Shown: in pieces, positions 37,334 to 45,612 of the stretch
Numbering within the stretch: the stretch's first letter is position 1
How the letters are laid out: the number at the start of each line of letters is the position of its first letter
From: Variovorax sp. Sphag1AA
GTDB taxonomy: Bacteria; Pseudomonadota; Gammaproteobacteria; Burkholderiales; Burkholderiaceae_C
Assembly: GCF_014192575.1 (NCBI RefSeq)
Contig: NZ_JACHYC010000001.1
Coordinates: 1,240,001 to 1,304,000 of the forward strand
Direction: 5' to 3'
Length of the DNA: 64,000 bases
Notes under the pieces: generated by a model
Databases searched by the model: none
Told to the model about the DNA's origin: nothing
The model's input: only the letters and a program-made list of their open reading frames with translations
Program-made: the position numbers and the translations under genes

Positions 37334-39511
37334 TCAAGGCAGGAAGTTGAGCGTCTCCGGCAACGGCGGCACCACAGGCATCTCGAACACCGGGCCGACC
37401 CCGTCGGGATCGATCACCTGCGCACCATCGGTTGCGAAGAACACCGCGATCTGCGTTTGCGCCGCGACGGCAAACGGAGCGGCCTTGGCGATGCCGATGT
37501 TGGTGAGGAAGGTGTGCGGGTTCTTGGGGATCGCTCCGCCCGTCGCGGCAAAGGCCAGGTCGTTGCGGAAGTACAGGGCGCGATCCGCGAGTTGCCCCGC
37601 GCGAAGGATCGCGGTGGCCGTCGGGTTGGGCACGGTCTGGTCGCCCTTGGCGAACTGCACGATCACCGGCTTGGCCGCATTGCCCGGCAGCGGCTGCCGA
37701 CGGATGTACGGCGCATACGACACCGGATTGCCCGACTGCTGCGCCCACACGTTGTGTTCGAGCACGACCTGGATCGCGTCCGCGCCCGCCACGTTGTTCA
37801 CCAGCGGCGACTGGTCGCGCAGCGGCATGTTCTCGTTGAAGTTCAGGTTGTAGGGCACCGGCACGTTCGGCGTCGGTGGCAGGTTGAGCAGTTGCGGCAC
37901 GCGCGTGGCAAGCGCCACCGCAGTCAGGACGCGGAACTGGCCAAGACGCGCAACTTCAGTGATCGAGCCGCCCGGCACATTGGGCACACCCGCCCTCACC
38001 GAGCCTTCCATGCCGAGGAAGATCGTGCCGTAGATGCCGCCGAAGGATTGGCCGGCGTAGTAGATGCGGGTCTTGTCGATGTCGACCGAGCCATCGCCGT
38101 CGACGTCGATGCCGACCTGGATCTGTCGCACCAGTTGCATCAGATCGACCACGGTCTGGCGCAGGCCGTCGCGGCTGGACACGAGCGACAAGGCACCAAC
38201 CGCGCCCACACCTTCCGTCGAATCGATCGTGCCGTTGCCGTCCTGATCGAAGCCCCGGCCGCCCGAGGGCAGAACAACCGGCGCTCCCGTCTTGGGCAGC
38301 ACGTTGAGCGTGCCCAGCGGGCCGCCGCCGTGTCCGACGACGCTGATCGCCATCGTTGCGATGCCTTTCGACGCGAAGGTCGACGCCACGGTCCACGGTG
38401 CGCCATACATGCTGTCGGTGAAGCCGTGGCCGAAGATCGCAACCGGCCATCCGTTCGCCGGCCGCTGGCCGCTCGGCAGGAACACCTCGACCAGCAGGTC
38501 GTTGCTCGACTGCGGCGCCGGTTGGCCGATCAGCGTCCCCGTGGGAGGAATCACCCGGGCCGCGTTCAGGTAGTTGGGCGAGCGGAAGGTGCCGAATGCC
38601 ACGCGTCCCACCGCGCCGGGGAAGACTTCGAGCGCCGGCAGCGGGACGAACGAGTTCGTGAAGGAAGGCGCGGCCCCGGCCCCGGTCTGCTGCGCCCATT
38701 GAATGCCGGCGAGGCTCGTCACCGGGAACACCGCGCGCGTCGTGCCGTTGTTGCCGATCATGAAGTTCACCGGGCCCGGCGTGGCACTGCGGAGTTGATG
38801 GCGGATCTTGAACAGGTCGGCGCTGATGCTCTGCGTGGTGAACAGGCTCAACCCGACCACGCTGTTCGCGTTCGTGCGAACCGCGCGGTCGGCATCTCGC
38901 AGCGTCCCGAGATAGTCCGTCAGGCCACGGTCCTGCGCCTGCTCGCGCCCGAGCCCTCCGCGCAGCTTTGCGAAAGGCCCCGCGTCGAGACGATCACCGG
39001 ACTTGTCGCGAATGCCATCGGTGATCACGATCACATAGCGCGAGTGCTCCTGCAGCAGCTCGTCGGATTCGACCACCAGCGTCTTGTCCGCAGCATTCCA
39101 CGCGACCTGGTTGATGCCGACCTTCTGGCCGAAGCCCGCACCACTGAGCGTGTCCCCGAGGTTCACGAGATAGAGCGTCTTGCTGTTGACGGTGCTCAGA
39201 TCGATGTCGCCGGTGAAGGGCACCGTGATGCGCGGCTGCGTGTTGAACCCGTCGAGCGTGTTGAGCACATCGATGTCCGCGCAATCGGACACCCTGACTT
39301 TGCAGTCAGGTTTGGGCAGGTTCACACGCTTGAAAGTGTTCTGCGTCCAGTCCGGCACCGTGAAGCGGTCGCTCGGGAAAGGAGCCGTGGTCGGGCTGGA
39401 GAAGTCCACCTTCACGCTGACCCCAGCGGCTAGTGCAAAGGCTGGCATCGCAGCCAATGCGGCCAGCAACAGTGATGCGCGCCCCGCCCGGGCCTTCTGT
39501 CGATCCTGCAT
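37334..39511 (-). CDS. Large exported alpha/beta hydrolase (lipase/esterase-like) with two calcium-binding loops
   Basis: 725 residues. A signal peptide (RASLLLAALAAMPAFALA) precedes a beta-rich N-terminal region starting VKVDFSSPTTAPFPSDRFTVPD, an opening seen in proteins called bacterial virulence-factor lipases. The hydrolase core has the oxyanion HG in FGHGFTDS and the nucleophile elbow GQSFGG with Ser 489. Two EF-hand-like DxDGxG loops lie just before it: D422QDGNGTID and D469VDGDGSVDID. They look like dockerin or thrombospondin-3 type Ca2+ loops inserted in the hydrolase fold. Catalytic Asp and His cannot be fixed by eye. ATG 39511 follows GGAG. Secreted lipase or esterase; the substrate is unknown. 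Confidence 0.75.
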   Translation of the reverse strand: MQDRQKARAGRASLLLAALAAMPAFALAAGVSVKVDFSSPTTAPFPSDRFTVPDWTQNTFKRVNLPKPDCKVRVSDCADIDVLNTLDGFNTQPRITVPFTGDIDLSTVNSKTLYLVNLGDTLSGAGFGQKVGINQVAWNAADKTLVVESDELLQEHSRYVIVITDGIRDKSGDRLDAGPFAKLRGGLGREQAQDRGLTDYLGTLRDADRAVRTNANSVVGLSLFTTQSISADLFKIRHQLRSATPGPVNFMIGNNGTTRAVFPVTSLAGIQWAQQTGAGAAPSFTNSFVPLPALEVFPGAVGRVAFGTFRSPNYLNAARVIPPTGTLIGQPAPQSSNDLLVEVFLPSGQRPANGWPVAIFGHGFTDSMYGAPWTVASTFASKGIATMAISVVGHGGGPLGTLNVLPKTGAPVVLPSGGRGFDQDGNGTIDSTEGVGAVGALSLVSSRDGLRQTVVDLMQLVRQIQVGIDVDGDGSVDIDKTRIYYAGQSFGGIYGTIFLGMEGSVRAGVPNVPGGSITEVARLGQFRVLTAVALATRVPQLLNLPPTPNVPVPYNLNFNENMPLRDQSPLVNNVAGADAIQVVLEHNVWAQQSGNPVSYAPYIRRQPLPGNAAKPVIVQFAKGDQTVPNPTATAILRAGQLADRALYFRNDLAFAATGGAIPKNPHTFLTNIGIAKAAPFAVAAQTQIAVFFATDGAQVIDPDGVGPVFEMPVVPPLPETLNFLP

Positions 39512-39593
39512 GTGAGTCTCCTCGCGTTGTGTAGTACGGACCGCAGCATGGAAGGCACGGTGCGCGAGTCGGCTGCGAGGGACCCGCCGCGGA

Positions 39594-39623
39594 TTTATAT
39601 AACCATGCCGTGCATTTGGTCCA
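39594..39623 (-). promoter_or_regulatory. Sigma70-like promoter for the exported hydrolase
   Basis: On the minus strand TGGACC (39623-39618) and TATAAA (39599-39594) are 18 bp apart, 4 and 5 of 6 to consensus. The start would be near 39587, leaving a leader of about 75 bases before ATG 39511. Confidence 0.5.
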
Positions 39624-39660
39624 GCTAGGGTTAGTCCCGCTCGCAGGAGGGCTGCATCGA

Positions 39661-39666
39661 TATACT
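39661..39666 (+). promoter_or_regulatory. -10 element TATACT for the structured leader
   Basis: TATACT matches 5 of 6 -10 bases in a GC-rich region and would start a transcript near 39673, reading into the structured region and gene at 39924. No good -35 is seen at 17 bp, so an activator or another sigma factor may be needed. Confidence 0.4.
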
Positions 39667-39691
39667 CGCCTGCGTCGCGTCAAACAAAGGC

Positions 39692-39916
39692 GCGATCGGG
39701 ATTGGCGTCCCGAGTAATCGCTGCGACGTAAGCCGCAGTTTCTCCGCAGAGACCCTGCGGCTTCGTTGTTCCTGCCTCCATTTTTTGGCGGCTCGGGCAG
39801 GGAGCCGAAAGGCTCGCCGGTTTGCGCAAGCGATTCCCGGTACGCCAACCTGTTCGAGCCGCCGCCCTCAATTGGCGTTGGGTGCGGCGGTTGTTGCAAA
39901 CCGAATCGCTTGGAGG
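39692..39916 (+). ncRNA. Candidate structured 5' leader with mutually exclusive helices (possible riboregulator)
   Basis: Within 225 bases before the gene at 39924: stem TCGGGA/TCCCGA (39696/39708) extended by GCGA/TCGC around it; a perfect 9-bp stem AAGCCGCAG/CTGCGGCTT (39730/39755); GAGCC-GAAA-GGCTC with a GNRA tetraloop (39802-39815); ACGCCAA/TTGGCGT (39842/39872) crossing CCGCCGC/GCGGCGG (39859/39884); and CGGTTTGC/GCAAACCG (39818/39896) crossing AAGCGATTC/GAATCGCTT (39828/39903). The last helix ends at 39911, one base before the GGAGG ribosome site at 39912-39916. Crossing helices must be a pseudoknot or alternative folds, a switch-like layout. I matched it to no known RNA family. Confidence 0.5.
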
Positions 39917-39923
39917 CCATTCA

Positions 39924-40160
39924 ATGGCATACCCTTTTTGCGCGCCCGCGCACCTCCCCAACCCCGACCCCTTCGAACTCGCGGTGCAAGCCGCTCGCGA
40001 GATCAAGGCAGTGCGGGCGGCCTACAACGTCATCGACTGCATCCAGAGCATTACCAATGCGTCGCAAGCGCGCGAGCTGATGCTCGTCAGCGATGCGGAG
40101 TTCCAGCGCCGCGCTCAACGCGCCATGGCAACGCTGACGTCGATGCGACGCAGCTCGTAG
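39924..40160 (+). CDS. Small hypothetical protein behind the structured leader
   Basis: Unrecognised, 78 residues: MAYPFCAPAHLPNPDPFELAVQAAREIKAVRAAYNVIDCIQSIT, then ELMLVSDAEFQRRAQRAMATLTSM. It is probably helical, with no signal peptide and two Cys. ATG 39924 has a strong GGAGG site at 39912-39916. The 9-bp gap to the convergent badK end leaves little room for a terminator. A small gene with a long, structured leader suggests that the leader, not only the protein, matters. Confidence 0.55.
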   Translation: MAYPFCAPAHLPNPDPFELAVQAAREIKAVRAAYNVIDCIQSITNASQARELMLVSDAEFQRRAQRAMATLTSMRRSS

Positions 40161-40169
40161 CGCCACGCA

Positions 40170-40964
40170 TCAGCGATGCGCAAAGGCCGGAGCGCGTTTC
40201 TCCAGGAACGCCTTCATACCTTCGTGCGCATCGTCACTCGCGAAGCGCGCGTGAAGCTGCCGGCGCTCGAAGCCGATGCCTTCGGAGAGCGACCCCTCGA
40301 AGGCACGGTTGACCGATTCCTTGATCGCGATGAGCGCCGGTAGCGAGAAGGCCGCGATCTTCGTTGCCAGCGCAAGCGTCTGCGACATCAGCTCGTCGTT
40401 ACGCACGACGCGCGAGACAAGGCCATAACGATCGGCTTCCACCGCATCGAGCATGCGTGCCGACAAACACATGTCCATCGCCTTCGCCTTGCCGATGGCA
40501 CGCGGCAGTCGCTGCGTGCCACCTGCACCGGGCAGCATCGCGAGCTTGATCTCTGGCAGTGCGAACTTCGCGCTCTCGGCCGCGATGACGATGTCGCACG
40601 ACAGCGCAAGCTCGCAACCACCACCCATTGCAAAGCCCGCGACCGCGGCGATCACCGGCTTGCGCACGCTGCGGATGGTCTCCCAGTTGCGCGTGATGAA
40701 TTCCGACTTGACCACGTCCATGTAGCTCCAGTCGGCCATCGCCGCGATGTCGGCGCCGGCGGCAAAGGCTTTTTCGCTGCCGGTGATCACGATCGCGCCG
40801 ATCGCTTCGTCCGCATCGAATGTGCGCAGTGCGGCGCCGAGCGCATCCATCAGCGCATCGTTGAGCGCATTCATCTGGCGCGGGCGGTTCAACCGGATCA
40901 GGCCGACGCGTCCGTGCATCTCGGCAAGAACCGGCGCTTCTTCCAGGGTGTCCGGCGTGCTCAT
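40170..40964 (-). CDS. badK: Cyclohex-1-ene-1-carboxyl-CoA hydratase (enoyl-CoA hydratase family)
   Basis: 264 residues of the crotonase fold. Oxyanion-hole segments are AFAAGADIAAM and GGGCELALSCDIV; the catalytic Glu region is LPEIKLAMLPGAGGTQRLPR. The segment EFITRNWETIR and the ending GMKAFLEKRAPAF.HR match BadK of Rhodopseudomonas palustris as I remember it. It hydrates cyclohex-1-enecarboxyl-CoA to 2-hydroxycyclohexanecarboxyl-CoA, the substrate of BadH. The start overlaps the upstream Bug gene by 4 bp, so it ends the badH-badI-aliB-aliA-bug-badK operon. Confidence 0.85.
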   Translation of the reverse strand: MSTPDTLEEAPVLAEMHGRVGLIRLNRPRQMNALNDALMDALGAALRTFDADEAIGAIVITGSEKAFAAGADIAAMADWSYMDVVKSEFITRNWETIRSVRKPVIAAVAGFAMGGGCELALSCDIVIAAESAKFALPEIKLAMLPGAGGTQRLPRAIGKAKAMDMCLSARMLDAVEADRYGLVSRVVRNDELMSQTLALATKIAAFSLPALIAIKESVNRAFEGSLSEGIGFERRQLHARFASDDAHEGMKAFLEKRAPAFAHR

Positions 40965-41932
40965 TCGACGACGATCTTCTGCTCACGGATGAGCGTTGAA
41001 AGTCGCTGGCTTTCATCGGCGAGCAGCGCCTTGAATTCGGTCGGGCTCATCGCGGCGGTTTCTGCACCGAGCTCGGCGTAACGCGACTTGACGGCTGCTT
41101 GCGTCATCGCCTTGCCCAACTCCCGATTGAGGCGCGCGACGATCTCCGGCGAGGTGCCATTGGGCGCCCACAGGCCGAACCAGATGTCGAGGTCCGCCTC
41201 CTTGAAGCCCGACTCGCCGACCGTCGGCACATCAGGGAAGAACGGCGAGCGCTTCGCGCTCACGACGCCCAGGAGCTTGACCTTGCCGGAACGGATGTGC
41301 GGAAACGCAATGCCCGGATCGCACACGAAATCGGCGTGCCCCGCCATCACGTCCTGCAGCGCGGGTGCGGCGCCGCGGTACGGGATGTGAGTGACGTAGG
41401 TGCCCGTGGCGACCTTGAACATTTCGCAGGCCAGGTGCGGCGGGGTGCCGGTGCCCGACGAAGCATAGGAGAGCTTGCCCGGCTGTGATTTGGCCAGCGC
41501 GACAAGTTCCTTGGCGTTGTTCACCGGAAGCTGCGGCTTCGCAACCAGGTACATCTGGGTGCGCCCGATGGTGCCGACCGGCGTGAGATCGCGCGAAGGC
41601 AGGATGCTCGACTTGAAGAGCGACGGGTTGGCGGTTTCCACCGAGGTCGGCGCGATCAGGAACGTCTGCCCGTCCGGCGCGGCGCGGATGACTTCGGCTG
41701 CCGCGATGTTGCCGCTCGCGCCGGGCTTGTTGTCGATGACGATCGTCTGGCCTAGCGATTCGGTCATCTGCTGCGCGAGGATGCGCGCCATCACGTCAGT
41801 GCTGCCGCCCGGCGCAAAGCCGACGACGATGCGTATGGGCTTGGTGGGCCATGGGGTCTCCGCCTGCACTGCGCCGAAGATGCCGAGGCCCAGCGCGAAT
41901 GCCGTGACCGCCCGAGTCAGATGCTGTCTCAT
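40961..41932 (-). CDS. Bug/TctC-family tripartite tricarboxylate-type solute-binding protein
   Basis: 323 residues. A signal peptide (MRQHLTRAVTAFALGLGIFGAVQA) precedes the family start PIRIVVGFAPGGSTDVMARIL, DNKPGASGNIAA and, later, FVCDPGIAFPHIRSGKVKLLGV. It is a periplasmic carboxylate-binding protein for a TctAB-type transporter, which is not in the window. ATG 41932 is chosen for GGAGAC upstream; an in-frame ATG at 41956 lies inside that ribosome-site region. Lying between aliA and badK with a 4-bp overlap, it probably binds cyclohexanecarboxylate or a related ring acid; this is inferred only from context. Confidence 0.88.
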   Translation of the reverse strand: MRQHLTRAVTAFALGLGIFGAVQAETPWPTKPIRIVVGFAPGGSTDVMARILAQQMTESLGQTIVIDNKPGASGNIAAAEVIRAAPDGQTFLIAPTSVETANPSLFKSSILPSRDLTPVGTIGRTQMYLVAKPQLPVNNAKELVALAKSQPGKLSYASSGTGTPPHLACEMFKVATGTYVTHIPYRGAAPALQDVMAGHADFVCDPGIAFPHIRSGKVKLLGVVSAKRSPFFPDVPTVGESGFKEADLDIWFGLWAPNGTSPEIVARLNRELGKAMTQAAVKSRYAELGAETAAMSPTEFKALLADESQRLSTLIREQKIVVE

Positions 41933-41967
41933 TTTTCGTTGTCTCCGTTGGTTCATCTTGAGTTGAT

Positions 41968-43611
41968 TCACACCGCTTCGCCGCGCAGCAAATCGCGCAG
42001 CTTGAACTTCTGGATCTTTCCCGAGGGCGTCGACGGCATCGCGTCGCGCACCACGAGGCGTTCGGGGATGTACTGCAGCGCCACCTTCTGCCCCTTGAGA
42101 AACTCGACGATCGAAGGCAGGTCGATGCTCTGGCCCGGCCTCGGTACGACCACGGCGCAGGCCCGCTCGCCAAGGCGCTCGTCGGGGTACGCGACGATGG
42201 CTGCCATCTGCACCGCAGGGTGGCGATAGAGCAGCGCTTCGATCTCGACCACCGGCACGTTTTCGCCGCCGCGGATGATCACGTCCTTGCTTCGCCCGGT
42301 GATGCGCAGGTAGCCGCGCTCGTCGATGCGCGCCATGTCGCCGGTGTCGAACCAGTCGTCCGCATCGGTGCCGTTGAGATGCGGCCGCTTGAGGTAGCCA
42401 CCGAAGTTGGAGCACGAGCGCAGCATCAGCTCGCCCGAAGCGCCCGGCGGCAGCGTCTTGCCGTCCACGTCGACCACCTTGATCTCCACGCCGGGCAGCG
42501 GATGCCCATCGGTGTTGAAGGCACGTTCGTCGTCATCGTCGAGTTCGATGAGCGTGACCGCGCCGTTCTCGCTCATGCCCCAGGCCGAGACGATCTTGGT
42601 GCCCAGCACGCTGCGCGCCTGCTCCACCAGCGGGCCGGGGATCGGTGCGCCCGCGCAGAGAAAGGTGCGAAGCGTCGGCACCGCACCACCACTCTCGGCG
42701 ACCGCGCGCGTGAGGTCGGTGAGGAACGGCGTGGACGCCATCGTGAAGCTCGCGCCTTCGGCCTGGATCAGCGCGACCGCGCGCGCAGGCTCCCAGATGT
42801 CCTGCAGCACCACGCTCGCCTTGAGCATGATCGGCATCATCAGGCCATACATGAAGCCGGTCTGGTGCGCCATTGGCGAGGCCATCAGCACCACGTCATC
42901 GCTGCCCAGATGCAATCGCTCTGCATAAGGAATGATGTTCGCCATCGTGGTGTTGGCGGTGTGCATCACACCCTTGGGTTCGCCGGTGGTGCCCGAGGTG
43001 TAGATGAGCTGCATCACGTCGTCGGGGCCCGGTCGGCTGCGCGAGAGGATTTCCTTCGCATCGGCAGCCGCTTCCCATTCGGGGCCACTCAGGAGCGCCT
43101 CGAAGCTGTTGTCGCCACTGCCACCGACCACGACCACCTGCTTCAGATCGGGCAGATCCGGCTGCAGGCCAGCCAGCATGGCTTCGAAGTCGAAGCCCCG
43201 GAAGCGCTTCGGCACGATCATCACCTTGGCCGCGCCATGCTTGAGCATGAAGGAGAGTTCGCGCTCGCGGAAGATGTGCATGATCGGATTCATCACCGCA
43301 CCGATGCGCGCGCACGCAATGTAGGTCAGCGTGAACTGCCACCAGTTGGGCAACTGGCACGCCACCACATCGCCGCGCCCGACGCCAAGGCGCGCAAGGC
43401 CCACCGCGATGCGATCGGCCATGCGCGCCAACTCCCGGTAGGTGAAGCGCGTCGTATCGCCCTCCTCCACGCGCAGCGCGGTCAGCGCGACCTTGTCCGG
43501 ACTCTCCGCGACGCAGGCGTCGAGGTCGTCGTTGATGGTGCGGTCATGCCAGAGGCCCTGCGCAATCATGCGTGCGCGGCGCGGCGGGATCAGTACGGCG
43601 TCGAATTCCAT
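41968..43611 (-). CDS. aliA: Cyclohexanecarboxylate-CoA ligase (AMP-forming acyl-CoA synthetase)
   Basis: 547 residues of the ANL superfamily. Motifs: YTSGTTGEPKGVMHT (P-loop), AWGMSENGAVT, the hinge WFDTGDMARIDERGYLRITGRSKDVIIRGGENV, and the C-terminal catalytic Lys in TPSGKIQKF. It activates a carboxylate to the CoA thioester with ATP. The assignment to cyclohexanecarboxylate rests on operon position between badI-aliB and badK, as in R. palustris; the substrate pocket was not read. ATG 43611 follows GAGGAGAC. Confidence 0.85.
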   Translation of the reverse strand: MEFDAVLIPPRRARMIAQGLWHDRTINDDLDACVAESPDKVALTALRVEEGDTTRFTYRELARMADRIAVGLARLGVGRGDVVACQLPNWWQFTLTYIACARIGAVMNPIMHIFRERELSFMLKHGAAKVMIVPKRFRGFDFEAMLAGLQPDLPDLKQVVVVGGSGDNSFEALLSGPEWEAAADAKEILSRSRPGPDDVMQLIYTSGTTGEPKGVMHTANTTMANIIPYAERLHLGSDDVVLMASPMAHQTGFMYGLMMPIMLKASVVLQDIWEPARAVALIQAEGASFTMASTPFLTDLTRAVAESGGAVPTLRTFLCAGAPIPGPLVEQARSVLGTKIVSAWGMSENGAVTLIELDDDDERAFNTDGHPLPGVEIKVVDVDGKTLPPGASGELMLRSCSNFGGYLKRPHLNGTDADDWFDTGDMARIDERGYLRITGRSKDVIIRGGENVPVVEIEALLYRHPAVQMAAIVAYPDERLGERACAVVVPRPGQSIDLPSIVEFLKGQKVALQYIPERLVVRDAMPSTPSGKIQKFKLRDLLRGEAV

Positions 43612-43635
43612 GCTTTGTCTCCTCGTTGTTGTTGA

Positions 43636-44787
43636 TCAGGCGGGAACGGCTTCGCGACCGGCGCGGGTGCGGGCGATGATGGTCTTCATGATCTGCGCGG
43701 TGCCATCGCCGATCTGGAAGCCCAGCACGTCGCGCAGGCGCTGCTCCATCGGGCCACGGTCATAGCCGCCGTGGCCGAACATCAGCAGGCACTGGTGGAT
43801 CACGTCGTAAGCGAGCTTGGGCGCCCACCACTTGCACATGGCAGCCTCGGCGGTGTGCGGTGCCCCCTTGTCCTTCAGCCAGAGCGTCTGCAGGCACAAC
43901 AGGCGCGCGGCTTCGACCTGCGTATCGAAATCGGCCAGCGGGTGCGACACGCCCTGGAAGGCCGAAAGCGGCTTGCCGAAGGCTTCGCGCTGCGCGACGT
44001 ATTCCCAGGTCTCTTCCAGCGCGACACGCGCGACGGCAAGCACCTGCAGGCCGATCAACGCACGCGAGAAGTCGAAGCCCTGCATGACCTGCACGAAGCC
44101 CTTGTTCTCCTCGCCGAGTCGATGGTCCACCGGCACGCGCACGTTCTCGAAGAAGAGCGATCCGCGTCCGATGGCACGCTGGCCATGGCAATCGAAGCGG
44201 TTGCGTGTGACGCCCGGCAAGTCCATCGGCACCAGCAGTGCGGTCACGCCGTGCGCGCCGGATTCGACAGTGCCGGTGCGGCCGAACACGACTGCCGCAT
44301 CGGCCTGGTCGGCAGCGGAGATGGAGGTCTTCTCGCCGTTGATGACGTATTCATTGCCGACACGCTCCACGCGCAGACGGAGGTTCGCCGCATCCGATCC
44401 GCCGCGCGGCTCGGTGAGCGCGATGGCGAAGAGCGCCTCCCCGCGGGTGAGCTTTTCGAGCCACGGCTGCGCCACTTCAGGCCGGGCGTGGTGCGAAAGG
44501 ATCTGCCCGTTGAGCGAAGCCAGCAGGTTGACGTAGCTCAGGCTCAGGTCGGCGCGCGCGATCTCTTCATGGATCACGCCGGCCGCGAGGCAGCCCATGC
44601 CCTGTCCGCCCTGCTCTTCGGGCAGCTCGGGCGCGATGAAGCCCATCTCGCCCATCTCGCGCATCAGCGCGCGGTCGAGCACGCGCGTCTTGTCGCGCTC
44701 CAGAAAGCCCGGCGCCACGCGGCCGCTGGCGAAGCGGCGCGCATGCTCGGCCAGCGCCGCGAGGTCTTCGTCGATGTAGGGGTTCAT
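43636..44787 (-). CDS. aliB: Cyclohexanecarboxyl-CoA dehydrogenase (acyl-CoA dehydrogenase family)
   Basis: 383 residues. Flavin and substrate contacts are in AIALTEPRGGSDAANL and VINGEKTSISAADQADAAVVF, and the C-terminal helices run through FSRALIGLQVLAVARVALEE, REAFGKPLSAFQGVSHPLAD and GGYDRGPMEQRLRDVLGFQIGDGTAQI. The usual catalytic base Glu near the end is replaced here in FQIGDGT by Asp, a known variation in ring-acyl-CoA dehydrogenases. It makes cyclohex-1-enecarboxyl-CoA. Start ATG 44787 gives the family N-terminus; the open frame running on upstream is badI out of frame. Confidence 0.85.
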   Translation of the reverse strand: MNPYIDEDLAALAEHARRFASGRVAPGFLERDKTRVLDRALMREMGEMGFIAPELPEEQGGQGMGCLAAGVIHEEIARADLSLSYVNLLASLNGQILSHHARPEVAQPWLEKLTRGEALFAIALTEPRGGSDAANLRLRVERVGNEYVINGEKTSISAADQADAAVVFGRTGTVESGAHGVTALLVPMDLPGVTRNRFDCHGQRAIGRGSLFFENVRVPVDHRLGEENKGFVQVMQGFDFSRALIGLQVLAVARVALEETWEYVAQREAFGKPLSAFQGVSHPLADFDTQVEAARLLCLQTLWLKDKGAPHTAEAAMCKWWAPKLAYDVIHQCLLMFGHGGYDRGPMEQRLRDVLGFQIGDGTAQIMKTIIARTRAGREAVPA

Positions 44788-44795
44788 CGCGGTGC

Positions 44796-45578
44796 CTACT
44801 TCGCGTACTTGCGGAACTCGGGCTTGCGCTTGTCCTTGAGCGCGGCCACGCCCTCGCGCGACTCGTCGGTGTCGTAGTAGAGCTTGAGCGCGTACATGCC
44901 CATGCCCGCGATGCCGGCTTGGTGGGCGGTGTCCATGTTGAAGCTGCGCTTGGCAATGGCGATCGCGGTCGGGCTGCGCTCGCAGATCGTTTCGGCCCAC
45001 TCCTGCACGGTCTCGTCGAGCTTCTCGGGCGGCACGCAGATGTTGGCGAGGCCCATCGCAACGGCCTCCTGGCCCGAGTAGCGCTTGTTGAGGTACCAGA
45101 TCTCGCGTGCCTTCTTCTCGCCGACCACGCGCGCAAGGAAGGCCGTGCCGTAGCCCGGATCGACCGAGCCCATCTTCGGACCGACCTGCCCGAAGATCGC
45201 CTTCTCGGAGCAGATCGTGAGGTCGCAGATGGTGCACAGCACGTTGCCGCCGCCGATCGCGAAGCCCTGCACGCGTGCGATCACGGGCTTGGGCACATCG
45301 CGGATCGCAGTGTGCAGTTCTTCCATCGGCAGGCCGATGGTGCCGCGACCGTCGTAGTTGCCGTCGTGCGCGGACTGGTCGCCGCCGGTGCAGAAGGCCT
45401 TCTCGCCAGCGCCTGCAAGCACGATCGCACCGATGTCGCGGTCGTAGCCGGCGCGGTTGAGCGCACGGATGATCTCGTCGCAGGTCTGGCCGCGGAAGGC
45501 GTTCATCTTCTCGGGCCGGTTGATGGTGATCCACGCCACGTGGTTGCGCACTTCGTAGAGGATGTCTTCGTAGTCCAT
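44796..45578 (-). CDS. badI: 2-ketocyclohexanecarboxyl-CoA hydrolase
   Basis: 260 residues, crotonase fold. The sequence follows R. palustris BadI closely as I recall it: YEVRNHVAWITINRPEKMNAFRG, FCTGGDQSAHDGNYDGRGT, LPMEELHTAIRDVPKPVIARVQG, FGQVGPKMGSVDPGYGTAFLAR, and FNMDTAHQAGIAGMGMYALK. It opens the ring by hydrolysis to pimelyl-CoA. The gene lies between badH and aliB with gaps of 34 and 8 bp. This is the most confident functional call of the cluster because the DHxGNYDGRGT-type and GSVDPGYG blocks are specific to BadI and MenB-like ring-cleaving members. Confidence 0.92.
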   Translation of the reverse strand: MDYEDILYEVRNHVAWITINRPEKMNAFRGQTCDEIIRALNRAGYDRDIGAIVLAGAGEKAFCTGGDQSAHDGNYDGRGTIGLPMEELHTAIRDVPKPVIARVQGFAIGGGNVLCTICDLTICSEKAIFGQVGPKMGSVDPGYGTAFLARVVGEKKAREIWYLNKRYSGQEAVAMGLANICVPPEKLDETVQEWAETICERSPTAIAIAKRSFNMDTAHQAGIAGMGMYALKLYYDTDESREGVAALKDKRKPEFRKYAK

Positions 45579-45612
45579 GGTGATCTTTCGCTGATGAGGA
45601 GTGGGAGGAAGG

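Noticed and set aside
37271-39433. Long plus-strand open frame opposite the exported hydrolase (720 codons)
   Set aside because: It reads as Arg/His-rich low-complexity antisense and has no motif, while the minus strand has a signal peptide and a nucleophile elbow.
39306-39920. Second minus-strand open frame upstream of the hydrolase
   Set aside because: It overlaps the structured intergenic region and the 5' end of the hydrolase in another frame and carries no recognisable motif.
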